Below are positions 7,715 to 15,753 of a stretch of DNA of 32,898 nt, piece after piece; the first letter of the stretch is position 1; every line of letters begins with the position of its first letter. The translations under genes and the position numbers were made by a program. Under the pieces are notes generated by a model that did not search any database, had not been told where the DNA came from, and saw only the letters and a program-made list of their open reading frames with translations. The stretch is from positions 1-32,898 of the forward strand of contig CANAZG010000025.1 of NCBI GenBank assembly GCA_947365965.1. Reading direction: 5' to 3'. Source of the DNA: an uncultured Clostridia bacterium (lineage in GTDB: Bacteria; Bacillota; Clostridia; Oscillospirales; Oscillospiraceae).

Positions 7715-8970
7715 CAGTTGATCCCGCTGGTATCCATCAGCTGCTGCCAGATCCGGTTCACCTCGTCCACACACCGGAAATAGATGTCCGCCAGCTGGTC
7801 CCCGGGGAGACCCAGCTCCTCCGCCTGCGCACCAATGGCGGCCCAGTCCGCCCGGCCATAGTTGATGACCAGATCGTACAGCACGCCGCAGCGCCCCTCG
7901 TGGTTGATGAGCGCGTCCTTCACCGCCTGCGCCACCGGGATATCCGCCAGAATCTCCTCCATCGGCGCGGCAATCAAATAGGTGAGGGTGGAGAACATGC
8001 CCATCAGGTACGCATCGTTCCGGGAAATGGGCATATCCTTGGCATATTTCATCAATTCGCTGGCAAAGGTGGCGCGGGTAAGAGACAGCTTGAGCATCTC
8101 CTCCTGGCTTGCGTCCAGCTCTCCTTGCGCATCGGCGGTGCCCAGCAGGTAGATCCACTGCCGCAGCTGGCTCAGGCCCAGCGCCACAATGGCCTGATGC
8201 ACGTCCGTGGCCCGGTTGCGCAGGGCAAAGTAGGCCGAGTTCACGATCCGCAGCAGGCTGTAGGTCAGGGTAGCGTCCATGGAGATGATCTGCTCGATCT
8301 CCTCCACATTGGGCTCATCCTTGGTGATGGCCACCATCAGCCGGAAGAAGTTGCTCTGGAGATACCCGCTGGAGTGGACGGCCGTGAACATCTGCTCCGC
8401 CACATACCGGCCCTCCATGGCGTCCACGCCCATTACGAAGGTCTTCTGGTAGAGCTCCTCGTCGTCCACGCAGGTGGCCACGCACTTCTTCCCCATGCCG
8501 TGGGCCATCTCCACCGTGCTGCGGATGGCGGAGTCACTGGTGGTCTTGAAGTTGATCTTGATGTAGTCGAATTTATCCAGAAGGGAGATATACCGAGGCG
8601 AAAACTGGAACTCGTTGACCGCCACCTTGTACCCGTTCTGGGCGTAGCGCTCCACGAAGCGCAGTGCCAGGGGGTGAATGATGACGCTGTCGTCCACCTG
8701 GATCACCAGATCGCCGGGGCTGAAGAGCCTGGGCGCCTGCTTCATCAGCAGGTTGGTGGTGAAGGTCATGAAGTTCACCCCATCCTTCAGCGCCTTGCCC
8801 GCGTTCTGGGTCAGAAAGCTGTAGATCATGTCCGCTGCGGCAAAGTCGTTTCCTCTCTCGCCGCCGTCGTATGCCTTGTCCTCTCCGGCGTAGCGGATCT
8901 CGTACCCCAGGATCTTACCCTGGAGGTCCTTGATAGGCTGCCGGACGATATATTTGCTGTTATTCGCCAT
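7714..8970 (-). CDS. EAL-HDOD domain signalling protein with degenerate EAL domain
   Basis: 418-residue cytoplasmic protein of the YuxH/CdgJ type. The N-terminal part (about 5-200) is EAL-like: YIVRQPIKDLQGKILGYEIR. The catalytic EAL triplet reads E-I-R (residues 24-26), and the usual DDF metal site reads NEF (119-121), so phosphodiesterase activity is unlikely. The C-terminal part (about 205-400) is HDOD-like, with SNFFRLMVAITKDEPNVEEI, LRIVNSAYFALRN and VALGLSQLRQWIYLL. Members of this family are linked to motility control and cyclic-di-GMP signalling as binding or scaffold proteins. ATG at 8970 follows GAAGGAGAC, 24 bases after cheV. It is the last gene of the large operon and converges on the ComFB-like gene. 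Confidence 0.87.
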   Translation of the reverse strand: MANNSKYIVRQPIKDLQGKILGYEIRYAGEDKAYDGGERGNDFAAADMIYSFLTQNAGKALKDGVNFMTFTTNLLMKQAPRLFSPGDLVIQVDDSVIIHPLALRFVERYAQNGYKVAVNEFQFSPRYISLLDKFDYIKINFKTTSDSAIRSTVEMAHGMGKKCVATCVDDEELYQKTFVMGVDAMEGRYVAEQMFTAVHSSGYLQSNFFRLMVAITKDEPNVEEIEQIISMDATLTYSLLRIVNSAYFALRNRATDVHQAIVALGLSQLRQWIYLLGTADAQGELDASQEEMLKLSLTRATFASELMKYAKDMPISRNDAYLMGMFSTLTYLIAAPMEEILADIPVAQAVKDALINHEGRCGVLYDLVINYGRADWAAIGAQAEELGLPGDQLADIYFRCVDEVNRIWQQLMDTSGIN

Positions 8971-8994
8971 AGTACGTCTCCTTCCCCAGCTCTC

Positions 8995-9936
8995 CTACTT
9001 GGCGGCCCTGGCCTGCTCCGCCGCCCTGGCCAGCAGGTGGTCCATCACATCCACAAGATGGCCGATCTCCGGCTTGGTCAGCTGCTCATCCGCCCCCAGC
9101 TGACGGCCCTTGATGCGCATCTCCTCGCTGATGAGGGAGGAGAAGATGATGAGGGGAATGGACTGGAAGCGGTGGTTGTCCTTAATCAGCTTGGTCAGGC
9201 GGTGACCATCCATCTGGGGCATCTCGATATCCGTGATAATCAGGGCAACCTTGTTTTCCAGGCTCTCGCCCGCCGGCAGCTCGCACAGCGCGTCCCACAG
9301 CTCCCGGCCGTTGGGGAACATCCGCAGGTTCACGTACCCCGCCTTGCGCAGGGAGCTCTCGATCATCTTTGAGAGCAGCACCGAGTCCTCCGCCACCCAG
9401 ATGGGCTGATCGTTGCGGCTGCGGGGACCCAGGGTGTCGATCTCCTCGATCTGGATGGAGGTCTCCGGGGCGATCTCCGCCACGATTCGCTCAAAGTCCA
9501 GAATGGTCACCAACTCGTCGCCGCACTGGGCGATGCCTGTGGCCACGCCCTCCGCGCCGCCGGACACCGTCTTATCCGGCTTCTGGATGTCCGTCCAGGA
9601 GATGCGGCTGATGCGCACCACCGCGTGGACGCGGAAGGCGATGAACATCTTGTTGAAGTTGGTGATGATGAAGATGTCCTTTTCCCCCTTCTCGCCGGAC
9701 TCGCCGTAGAGGTACCTGGGCAGATCCACCACCGTGATAACAGCGTCTCGGGGCTTGAAGATGCCCTCCACCGCCGGGTGGGCGTGGGGCATGGGCTTGA
9801 CCGCCGCGGAGATCATGATCTCCTTGACCTTGGCCACGTTGATGCCGTACAGATTGCCCCCAATGGTAAACTCCATGATCTCCATCTCATTGGTGCCGGA
9901 CTCCAATAAGATCTTGTTGTTTTGCATCTCAGCCAT
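8995..9936 (-). CDS. cheV: CheV, CheW-receiver hybrid adaptor
   Basis: Couples receptors to CheA and modulates adaptation by phosphorylation. Residues about 15-165 are CheW-like (EIMEFTIGGNLYGINVAKVK; KPRDAVITVVDLPRYL). Residues about 178-300 are a receiver with acidic E183/D184, phospho-acceptor D236 in ITDIEMPQMDG, S266 and K288 (LTKPE). The 313-residue size is typical. I choose ATG at 9936 because AGGAG lies eight bases upstream; a GTG at 9945 in the same frame overlaps that ribosome binding site. The cheD stop is 51 bases upstream. Confidence 0.95.
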   Translation of the reverse strand: MAEMQNNKILLESGTNEMEIMEFTIGGNLYGINVAKVKEIMISAAVKPMPHAHPAVEGIFKPRDAVITVVDLPRYLYGESGEKGEKDIFIITNFNKMFIAFRVHAVVRISRISWTDIQKPDKTVSGGAEGVATGIAQCGDELVTILDFERIVAEIAPETSIQIEEIDTLGPRSRNDQPIWVAEDSVLLSKMIESSLRKAGYVNLRMFPNGRELWDALCELPAGESLENKVALIITDIEMPQMDGHRLTKLIKDNHRFQSIPLIIFSSLISEEMRIKGRQLGADEQLTKPEIGHLVDVMDHLLARAAEQARAAK

Positions 9937-9987
9937 GACTGACACTCCTATCTACTATAAAATTCGCTTTTCTCCCGGGCGCCGCCC

Positions 9988-10467
9988 TTAGAACAGCACT
10001 TCCTGCCGCCCGTAGGAGCGGATGCACCCCTGACCGCTGACCACGTCAAAGAGCAGCGTGCGGGCCACCGTGCCCCCCACGTCCTCCGCCGCCAGGCGGA
10101 GGCCCTCCTTGCGCAGGATGAGGTGAACGCTCTCAATGTTTCGCTGTCCGATGTTTCCCAGATTGCCGCCGTTGACCTCGAACATCTTGGCCCCGCCGGC
10201 GATCTTCACTATTATCCGGCTCTTGGAGGCCCCCTTCGCCTCCATCTGCCGCAGAGTCTCCCGGATGCCGGTATCCGCGTATTTCATGGGATTCTTTCTG
10301 CCTGTCTCCATATTCAGCGGCAGCATGATGTGCAGCAGCGCCCCCAGCTTCAGCCGGGGATCGTGGAAGCACAGGCCGATACATGAACCCAGAGCATAGG
10401 TGATCAGGATACCGGAGCCCTGGGCCATCTTCATGTCCGCGATCCCAACCGTAATTTTATCGTTCAT
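9988..10467 (-). CDS. cheD: CheD, receptor glutamine deamidase
   Basis: Deamidates specific glutamines on chemoreceptors and partners with CheC. At 159 residues it has normal size. The catalytic cysteine is C29 in ITYALGSCIGL and the catalytic histidine H46 in GALLHIMLP, with the family stretch KIAGGAKMFEV downstream. Its ATG overlaps the cheC stop codon (ATGA), matching the known CheC-CheD functional pairing. No cheB or cheR is in the window. Confidence 0.96.
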   Translation of the reverse strand: MNDKITVGIADMKMAQGSGILITYALGSCIGLCFHDPRLKLGALLHIMLPLNMETGRKNPMKYADTGIRETLRQMEAKGASKSRIIVKIAGGAKMFEVNGGNLGNIGQRNIESVHLILRKEGLRLAAEDVGGTVARTLLFDVVSGQGCIRSYGRQEVLF

Positions 10468-11087
10468 TCCGCAACGCCCAGCTTTTTCAGTAAGAAATTC
10501 AGAGATCCCAGATCAGGAGAGAGGAGCAAGCGGCAGGGGACCTGTTCCTCCTCGCACACGAAGTTTCCTCCAATGGTCATCAGGTAGTCGCTCATACCGC
10601 CGTAGGCGGCCATGGGGACCGAGAGAATGGCCCCCTGCATATCCACCGCAAAGGCGGGCACGGTCAGATTCACCGAGATATTCGAGAGCCCGGAGAGGGC
10701 GTTGATAAAGGTGGAGATCATGATGTTGCCCACCTCCACCAGGGTGGATTTCCCCAGCTCGTCGAGCTGGTGGTAGTCCTCAATAGGATTGCCCAGCATC
10801 TGCTCCAGCACCAGATTGATGAAGCCCAGCTTCTGCACGGAGAGCATCAGGCCGCTCATCTGGCCGCTCATGCCTACCAGTACGCCGGCTGTCACCTGCT
10901 CCGGGCCGCCGATCCACTCGATGGCCTCGTTGTAGCCCATGATGCGCACCTCCGGCAGGGTGATGCGCACCTCCTTGCCGATCATCTGGCTCAGGGCCGT
11001 GGCGGCGTTGCCGGTGCCGATGCTGCCGATCTCCCGGAGGGTGTCGATCTCCAGGGAGCTGAGCTGGTCAAAGCTTTTCAATTCCAT
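10464..11087 (-). CDS. cheC: CheC, CheY-P phosphatase with one altered active site
   Basis: Dephosphorylates CheY-P and binds CheD. CheC has two pseudo-symmetric ExxN sites. Here the first reads E19-I-G-S22 with Asn replaced by Ser, and the second is intact (E118-V-G-N121 in LVEVGNIM). In studied CheC proteins the second site carries most of the activity, so the protein is probably active. I choose the ATG at 11087 (207 residues) because GGGGAGG sits just upstream; an in-frame ATG at 11102 overlaps the flgG stop and has no ribosome binding site. It is coupled to cheD by a four-base overlap. Confidence 0.95.
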   Translation of the reverse strand: MELKSFDQLSSLEIDTLREIGSIGTGNAATALSQMIGKEVRITLPEVRIMGYNEAIEWIGGPEQVTAGVLVGMSGQMSGLMLSVQKLGFINLVLEQMLGNPIEDYHQLDELGKSTLVEVGNIMISTFINALSGLSNISVNLTVPAFAVDMQGAILSVPMAAYGGMSDYLMTIGGNFVCEEEQVPCRLLLSPDLGSLNFLLKKLGVAE

Positions 11088-11101
11088 AGCTGTCCTCCCC
11101 A

Positions 11102-11866
11102 TTAGCCTCTCAGGCCGTTGATGGTGGTCTCGATCTCGTCGGAGGTCTGCATCATCTTCAGCGCGTAGCCGTAGGCCCGCTGGGACTCGATGACCTTCAC
11201 AAACTCTGTGGCCATGTCCGTGTTGCTCATCTCCAGCAGCCCCCGCTTGACCTCCCCGGTGCCCAGGTAGAGCTGGCCGTTGCGCTCCGTGGCCACGAAG
11301 CGGGAGCTGTCCGCGTGGAGCATGCCCTCGTGGATGGCGTAGTCAAATACGCCCAGCTCCAGGGGCGCGTCCTTGTCCTCCAGGTCAATGACAATGAAGT
11401 TCCCCTGGGGGTCCAGCACGCACCGGCCCTCGTTGTCGCTCAGCCGCCACACGGAGGTGGGCTGGGGCTCCTGGCCGTCCTTGTCGGGCTCCGCGCCCTC
11501 CTCCGGCGGCACCAGGAACTCCGCGGCCATGAAGGAGCCGTCCCTGCTGTAGGAGATCTCCCCGTCCGCGGGGTCATAGAGGGCGAAGAAGCCGTCGCCG
11601 TTGATGGCGAAGTCAAACCGCCGCCCGGTGTCTATATAGCCCCGGGTGGAGTGGTCCGGCGTGGCCTGGATGACCCGGGCGCCGGTGCCCTTGGGCAGCT
11701 GCACCCCATCGATGCCGTTGACGTCCCGGTTCATCAGCTGGCCGAAGGCCACCCGCTCCGCCCGGAAGCCCTGGGTGTTCACGTTGGCGATGTTGTTGGC
11801 CTGTACGTTCATGCGAAGGTTCTGCTGGTAGGCGCCTACCGCAGCGCTGTAAAATGACATATTCAT
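11102..11866 (-). CDS. flgG: FlgG-type flagellar basal-body rod protein
   Basis: Axial rod protein of 254 residues. The N-terminal rod signature is present (LRMNVQANNIANVNTQGFRA, residues 17-36), as is the FlgG/FlgF/FlgE core (FDFAINGDGFFALYDPADGE near residue 84) and the C-terminal helix TEFVKVIESQRAYGYALKMM. The paralogue just upstream is the other rod protein of a pair, as in the FlhO/FlhP pair of Bacillus. Assignment as FlgG rather than FlgF is tentative, based on order and the C-terminal EFVKVIESQRAYGYA block. It is followed closely by cheC. Confidence 0.85.
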   Translation of the reverse strand: MNMSFYSAAVGAYQQNLRMNVQANNIANVNTQGFRAERVAFGQLMNRDVNGIDGVQLPKGTGARVIQATPDHSTRGYIDTGRRFDFAINGDGFFALYDPADGEISYSRDGSFMAAEFLVPPEEGAEPDKDGQEPQPTSVWRLSDNEGRCVLDPQGNFIVIDLEDKDAPLELGVFDYAIHEGMLHADSSRFVATERNGQLYLGTGEVKRGLLEMSNTDMATEFVKVIESQRAYGYALKMMQTSDEIETTINGLRG

Positions 11867-11915
11867 GGCCCATCAAGCCTCCCTTTCCCTGTTTTCGGCG
11901 CTGAACGCCGCCCTG

Positions 11916-12671
11916 TTATCCAAGCCGTCCCAGCTCTGTGGTGGCCCGGGTGATAACCTGATCGTAGATTTTGGTGATCTGGGCCGCGCTCTGGAGGGCC
12001 CGCTGGGTAGTCATCATGGCCACCATCTCCTGGACCATGTTCACGTTGGACCGCTCCACAAAGCCGTGAAGGATGGTGTAGTCCTCGCTGAGGGCCGCGC
12101 CCTGACCCACATAGAGGCCCCGGGCGTTCTGTTCCAGCTCCTGGTTGTCCGGGAAGGCGTACACCCCCAGGGTGGCGAAGTAGTTGCGGTTGGTCTCGCT
12201 GTAGAGCCCGCCGAACTTATCCACATACAGGTCGTCCGTGGGCAGAGCGATCTCCTGACCCTGGTTGTCCAGCACCCGCCCCTGGCCGGCCAGGCACAGG
12301 TACCCCTCGTCGTCCAGGGTGAAGGCCCCGGAGCGGGTGTAGCCGATCTCCCCATCCCGGGAGATGGCAAAGAACCCCTCCCCCTGGATGCAGAAGTCCA
12401 GCGGGAGCGTGGTCTCCTCCGGCGCGCCCTGCTCGTAGTCCGTGTAGAGCCGGCTGGGGGCCAGGATGAAGGTCTCCTGACCGATCTCCTGGGTCTGGGT
12501 CTTGTCCTTGTTGCCCACCCGGCTGATAAGCACCTCGTCAAAGGTGCTGTCGGTATAGCGCTCCGCCTTGTAGCCCGCGGTGGAGATGTTGGTCATATTG
12601 TGGCTCACCACGTCCAGCCGCCGGCCCTGGGAGAGCATCCCCGAGGTGAGCTGGTAGAAGCCCTTGAACAT
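11916..12671 (-). CDS. flgF: FlgF/FlhO-type flagellar basal-body rod protein
   Basis: Second rod protein, 251 residues. The N-terminus has the rod motif in the form LDVVSHNMTNISTAGYKAER (residues 19-38), and the core reads LDFCIQGEGFFAISRDGEIG. The C-terminal helix ends in QRALQSAAQITKIYDQVITR. The MFKGFYQ start and SHNMTN variant resemble FlhO/FlgF more than FlgG. It lies between the sigma-28 gene (33 bases upstream) and the FlgG-type gene (49 bases downstream), and GAGAGGAGTG supports the ATG. Confidence 0.82.
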   Translation of the reverse strand: MFKGFYQLTSGMLSQGRRLDVVSHNMTNISTAGYKAERYTDSTFDEVLISRVGNKDKTQTQEIGQETFILAPSRLYTDYEQGAPEETTLPLDFCIQGEGFFAISRDGEIGYTRSGAFTLDDEGYLCLAGQGRVLDNQGQEIALPTDDLYVDKFGGLYSETNRNYFATLGVYAFPDNQELEQNARGLYVGQGAALSEDYTILHGFVERSNVNMVQEMVAMMTTQRALQSAAQITKIYDQVITRATTELGRLG

Positions 12672-12704
12672 AGTATTGGCACTCCTCTCTTGCGCGGGGT
12701 CGGC

Positions 12705-13523
12705 CTAGGCCTCCCCGTTGATGTAGCGATTCATGTACAGCTTCAGCTTCTGGATGGCCCGGGAGTGGATCTGGGAGATGCGGGGTTCGCTGACCTCCAT
12801 CACCTGGGCGATCTCCTTCATGCTGAGGTTCTTCTTGTAGTAGAGGGACACCACCAGCTGCTCGTTCTCCCGCAGGGACGTGATGCCCTCGGTCAGGGTG
12901 TCCAGCAGCTCCCGCCGCAGCAGGGAGTCCTCCGGCCGGCCCACGGAGCCGCTGTCGGGTACGTCCATGCCCCCCTGCTCCGGGTCGTCGAAGATGGTGT
13001 CCAGGGACAGAATGTTGCACAGGGAGGAGTTGGCCAGATCCTCCTGGTACTGGTCTTGGGTGATGCCCAGCCGCCCGGCGATCTCCTCGTCCGTGGGGTA
13101 CCGGCCCAGCTCCGCGAAGAGCTCCACGCTGGCCTGATCGATCTCCCGGGCCTTCCGCCGCACGCTGCGGGGCACCCAGTCCTGCCGGCGGGCCAGATCG
13201 ATCACCGCCCCACGGATCCGCTTGGAGACAAAGGTCTCGAACTTGATGCCCTTGTCGGGGTCAAACTTGTCAATGGCCCCCACCAGGGCCAGCACGCCCT
13301 CGTTGATGATGTCGTCCACCTGGGCGAAGCTGGAGTAGATGCCCCGCACCTGGAGGGCGATGGACTTCACCAGCCCCACGTACCGCAGGGCCAGGGGCCA
13401 CTTCAGGTCCTGACTGCCGGTGCTTTTATAGAGGAGGAGGAGGTCCTCCTTGCTCATGGCGTCCAGCTCCGCCTGGGTATAGGGGAGCGCCTGGAGCTCC
13501 AGCTGGTTCCCCGGGCCCGTCAT
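12705..13523 (-). CDS. fliA: Flagellar sigma factor sigma-28 (FliA/SigD/WhiG family)
   Basis: Directs RNA polymerase to late flagellar and chemotaxis promoters. Over 272 residues it has region 2 (VDDIINEGVLALVGAIDKFD, then FETFVSKRIRGAVIDLARRQ), region 3 (about 125-200, with VELFAELGRYPTDEEIAGRL) and a region 4 helix-turn-helix (LSMKEIAQVMEVSEPRISQI, about 234-253). Its ATG overlaps the flhA stop (ATGA), so its synthesis is coupled to FlhA translation. A matching promoter lies upstream of fliD. No FlgM anti-sigma gene is seen in this window. Confidence 0.96.
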   Translation of the reverse strand: MTGPGNQLELQALPYTQAELDAMSKEDLLLLYKSTGSQDLKWPLALRYVGLVKSIALQVRGIYSSFAQVDDIINEGVLALVGAIDKFDPDKGIKFETFVSKRIRGAVIDLARRQDWVPRSVRRKAREIDQASVELFAELGRYPTDEEIAGRLGITQDQYQEDLANSSLCNILSLDTIFDDPEQGGMDVPDSGSVGRPEDSLLRRELLDTLTEGITSLRENEQLVVSLYYKKNLSMKEIAQVMEVSEPRISQIHSRAIQKLKLYMNRYINGEA

Positions 13524-15637
13524 ACCGCCGCCGCCCTTCTCTCAGGCCGCCCGGCGGCGTCGCGGGGCAGCGTCACGTTGCCCAGGGACTGGATCTGCAC
13601 GTCGCTGGTGATCTCGTTGAAGGCCAGCACGTACAGGTTGGGGTAGAACTGGGAGAGCATACGGCTTAAGTAGATGCGGATGACCTGACTGGTCAGGACG
13701 ATCGGCGTCTGGCTGAGGTCGTTGAACTTCTTGATGTACTCCGCCAGCTGGGTGATGATCTGCTGCATGAGATCCGGCCCCATGGCCAGATAGATGCCCT
13801 GCTCGTTCTTGCTCAGAGAGGAGATGACCCGCTTCTCCACCTCCGCGTCCAGGGTGACCACCCGCAGCTGCCCATGCTCGCAGAACCGGCGGGTGATGGT
13901 GCGGGCCAGGGCGGCCCGGATGTTCTCGCTGACCATATCCAGGTCCTTGGTGGTGGCCAGGGCCGTGCCGGCGGTCTCCAGGATGGTGCCCAGGTCCCGG
14001 ATGGGGACCCCCTCCCGCAGGAGGTTGCGGAGAATGCGCTCCAGCTGGGCGTAGGAGAGCAGCGCGGGCACCGTCTCCTCCACCACCTCCGGAGAGGTGC
14101 GCTTGAGGTTCTCCACCAGCTGGATCACCTCCGCCCGGCCCAGCAGCTCGTAGGCGTGGGAGCGGATGACCTCGCTCAGGTGGGTCTGCATGACGCTCAG
14201 GGGGTCGATGACCGTATAGCCGTAGATCTCGGCCATCTCCTTGTTCTCCGGCAGGATCCACCGGGAGGGGATGCCGTAGGCGGGCTCCACGGTCTCGATG
14301 CCGTCGATCTCCCCGGTGGGATTGGCCGGCTCCAGGGCCAGGAAGTAGTCCACCAGGATCTCTCCCCGGGCCACCTCCTCGCCCTTGATCTTGATGACGT
14401 ACTGGTTGGTTCCCAGTGCGGAGGAGTCGTGGAAGCGGATGGAGGGGATGACGACGCCCATGTCCTGGGCGTACTGCCGGCGGAAGAGGGCGTTGCGCCC
14501 GATGAGCTTGCCGCCGTTGTTCTCATCCACCATGGGGAGAAGGCTGTATCCGAAAGCCATCTCGATGGGGTCCACTGTCAGAAGGCTGTAGACGTTGTTG
14601 ATATCCTTGTAATAGTCCGCGGCGTTGGGCACCATTTCCTCCGCCGCCGGGGCGGCCTCCTCCGCCAGGGCCGCAGCCGCCTCGGCCTCCTTCTCCCGGT
14701 CCAGGCGGGTGCTCATGAACCAGCCGGCGGCCGTGAGGCCCGCGCCCACGATGAGCAGCGCCGCGTGGGGGGTGCCGGGGATCAGGCCCAGCAGGGCCAC
14801 CACCAGACCGGCGGTGAGGATGGCCCGGGGCTGGCTGCCGAACTGGCGGACCACGTCGTCGTTGAGGCTGCCGTCGGAGACGGTGCGGGTGACCACCATG
14901 GCCGTTGCCGTGGAGATCATCAGGGAGGGGATCTGGGAGACAAGGCCGTCGCCGATGGTGGCGATGGAGTAGGTGGAGAGCGCTGCGCTCAGCTCCATGC
15001 CGCCCATGGTCACGCCCAGGATCAGGCCGCCCACGAAGTTAATCATGGTGACGATGAGGCCCAGGGTGGCGTCGCCCTTGACGAACTTGGTGGCGCCGTC
15101 CATGGCGCCGTAGAAGTCGGCCTCCTTCTGGATCTTGGCCCGGCGGGCCTTGGCCCCCTGCTCGTCGATGAGTCCGGAGCTGAGGTCCGCGTCAATGGCC
15201 ATCTGCTTACCGGGCATGGCGTCCAGGGTGAACCGGGCCGCCACCTCGGACACGCGCTCCGCGCCCTTGGTGACCACGATCATCTGCACCAGCACGATAA
15301 TCAGGAAGATGATGAAGCCCAGGACGATATTCCCCTGGGTAATCATGTTGCCGAAGGACTGGATGACCGCGCCGGCGTTGCCGTTGTTGCCCAGAATCTG
15401 CCGGGTGGTGGAGATATTCAGTCCCAATCGGAACAGGGTGGTAATCAGCAGCAGGGACGGGAAGATGGAGAAGTCCAGCGCGTCCGCCACGGTCATGGTG
15501 ATGACCAGGATGAGCATGGACAGGGAGATGTTGACCACCAGCAGGATGTCCAGCAGCTGGGTGGGCAGGGGCACGACGATAAAAAGGACAATAATGACCA
15601 CTGCCAGCGCTATGGCGTTTTGGAGGATTCGCTTCAT
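13520..15637 (-). CDS. flhA: FlhA, flagellar type III export gate protein
   Basis: Large inner-membrane export-gate component of 705 residues. The N-terminal half contains about eight hydrophobic segments and the conserved FHIPEP-type cytoplasmic loop (RFTLDAMPGKQMAIDADLSS, near 137-156). A variable Ala-Glu-rich linker lies around 310-340. The C-terminal cytosolic domain, which docks chaperone-substrate complexes, ends with a short Ala-Arg-rich tail. It is 116 bases downstream of flhB and overlaps the sigma-28 gene. FlhF and FlhG, which often follow flhA in Firmicutes, are absent here. Confidence 0.98.
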   Translation of the reverse strand: MKRILQNAIALAVVIIVLFIVVPLPTQLLDILLVVNISLSMLILVITMTVADALDFSIFPSLLLITTLFRLGLNISTTRQILGNNGNAGAVIQSFGNMITQGNIVLGFIIFLIIVLVQMIVVTKGAERVSEVAARFTLDAMPGKQMAIDADLSSGLIDEQGAKARRAKIQKEADFYGAMDGATKFVKGDATLGLIVTMINFVGGLILGVTMGGMELSAALSTYSIATIGDGLVSQIPSLMISTATAMVVTRTVSDGSLNDDVVRQFGSQPRAILTAGLVVALLGLIPGTPHAALLIVGAGLTAAGWFMSTRLDREKEAEAAAALAEEAAPAAEEMVPNAADYYKDINNVYSLLTVDPIEMAFGYSLLPMVDENNGGKLIGRNALFRRQYAQDMGVVIPSIRFHDSSALGTNQYVIKIKGEEVARGEILVDYFLALEPANPTGEIDGIETVEPAYGIPSRWILPENKEMAEIYGYTVIDPLSVMQTHLSEVIRSHAYELLGRAEVIQLVENLKRTSPEVVEETVPALLSYAQLERILRNLLREGVPIRDLGTILETAGTALATTKDLDMVSENIRAALARTITRRFCEHGQLRVVTLDAEVEKRVISSLSKNEQGIYLAMGPDLMQQIITQLAEYIKKFNDLSQTPIVLTSQVIRIYLSRMLSQFYPNLYVLAFNEITSDVQIQSLGNVTLPRDAAGRPERRAAAV

Positions 15638-15684
15638 GCACTCTGTCCTTTCCTGTCAGCGTTTCCGAAACTTATGAGGGAAAA

Positions 15685-15699
15685 CCGCCGGAGAGGCGG
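15685..15699 (-). repeat. Small GC hairpin with T4 in the flhB-flhA gap
   Basis: CCGCC and GGCGG arms around a five-base loop, followed on the transcript by four T residues. It is too short to be a firm terminator, but could act as an attenuator or processing site upstream of flhA. Confidence 0.35.
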
Positions 15700-15753
15700 G
15701 AATATTCTGATAAAAAGCATCATGGATCAAAAGAATCACGTCGATTTACGCTC

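Noticed and set aside
11865..13646. Long plus-strand frame across flgF and the sigma gene, with similar long antisense frames at 3873-5558, 13874-15796, 25265-27853 and 29553-31739
   Set aside because: Each lies opposite a confidently identified flagellar gene and reads as the high-GC antisense pattern rich in His, Leu, Gly, Val and Gln; no domain is recognisable.
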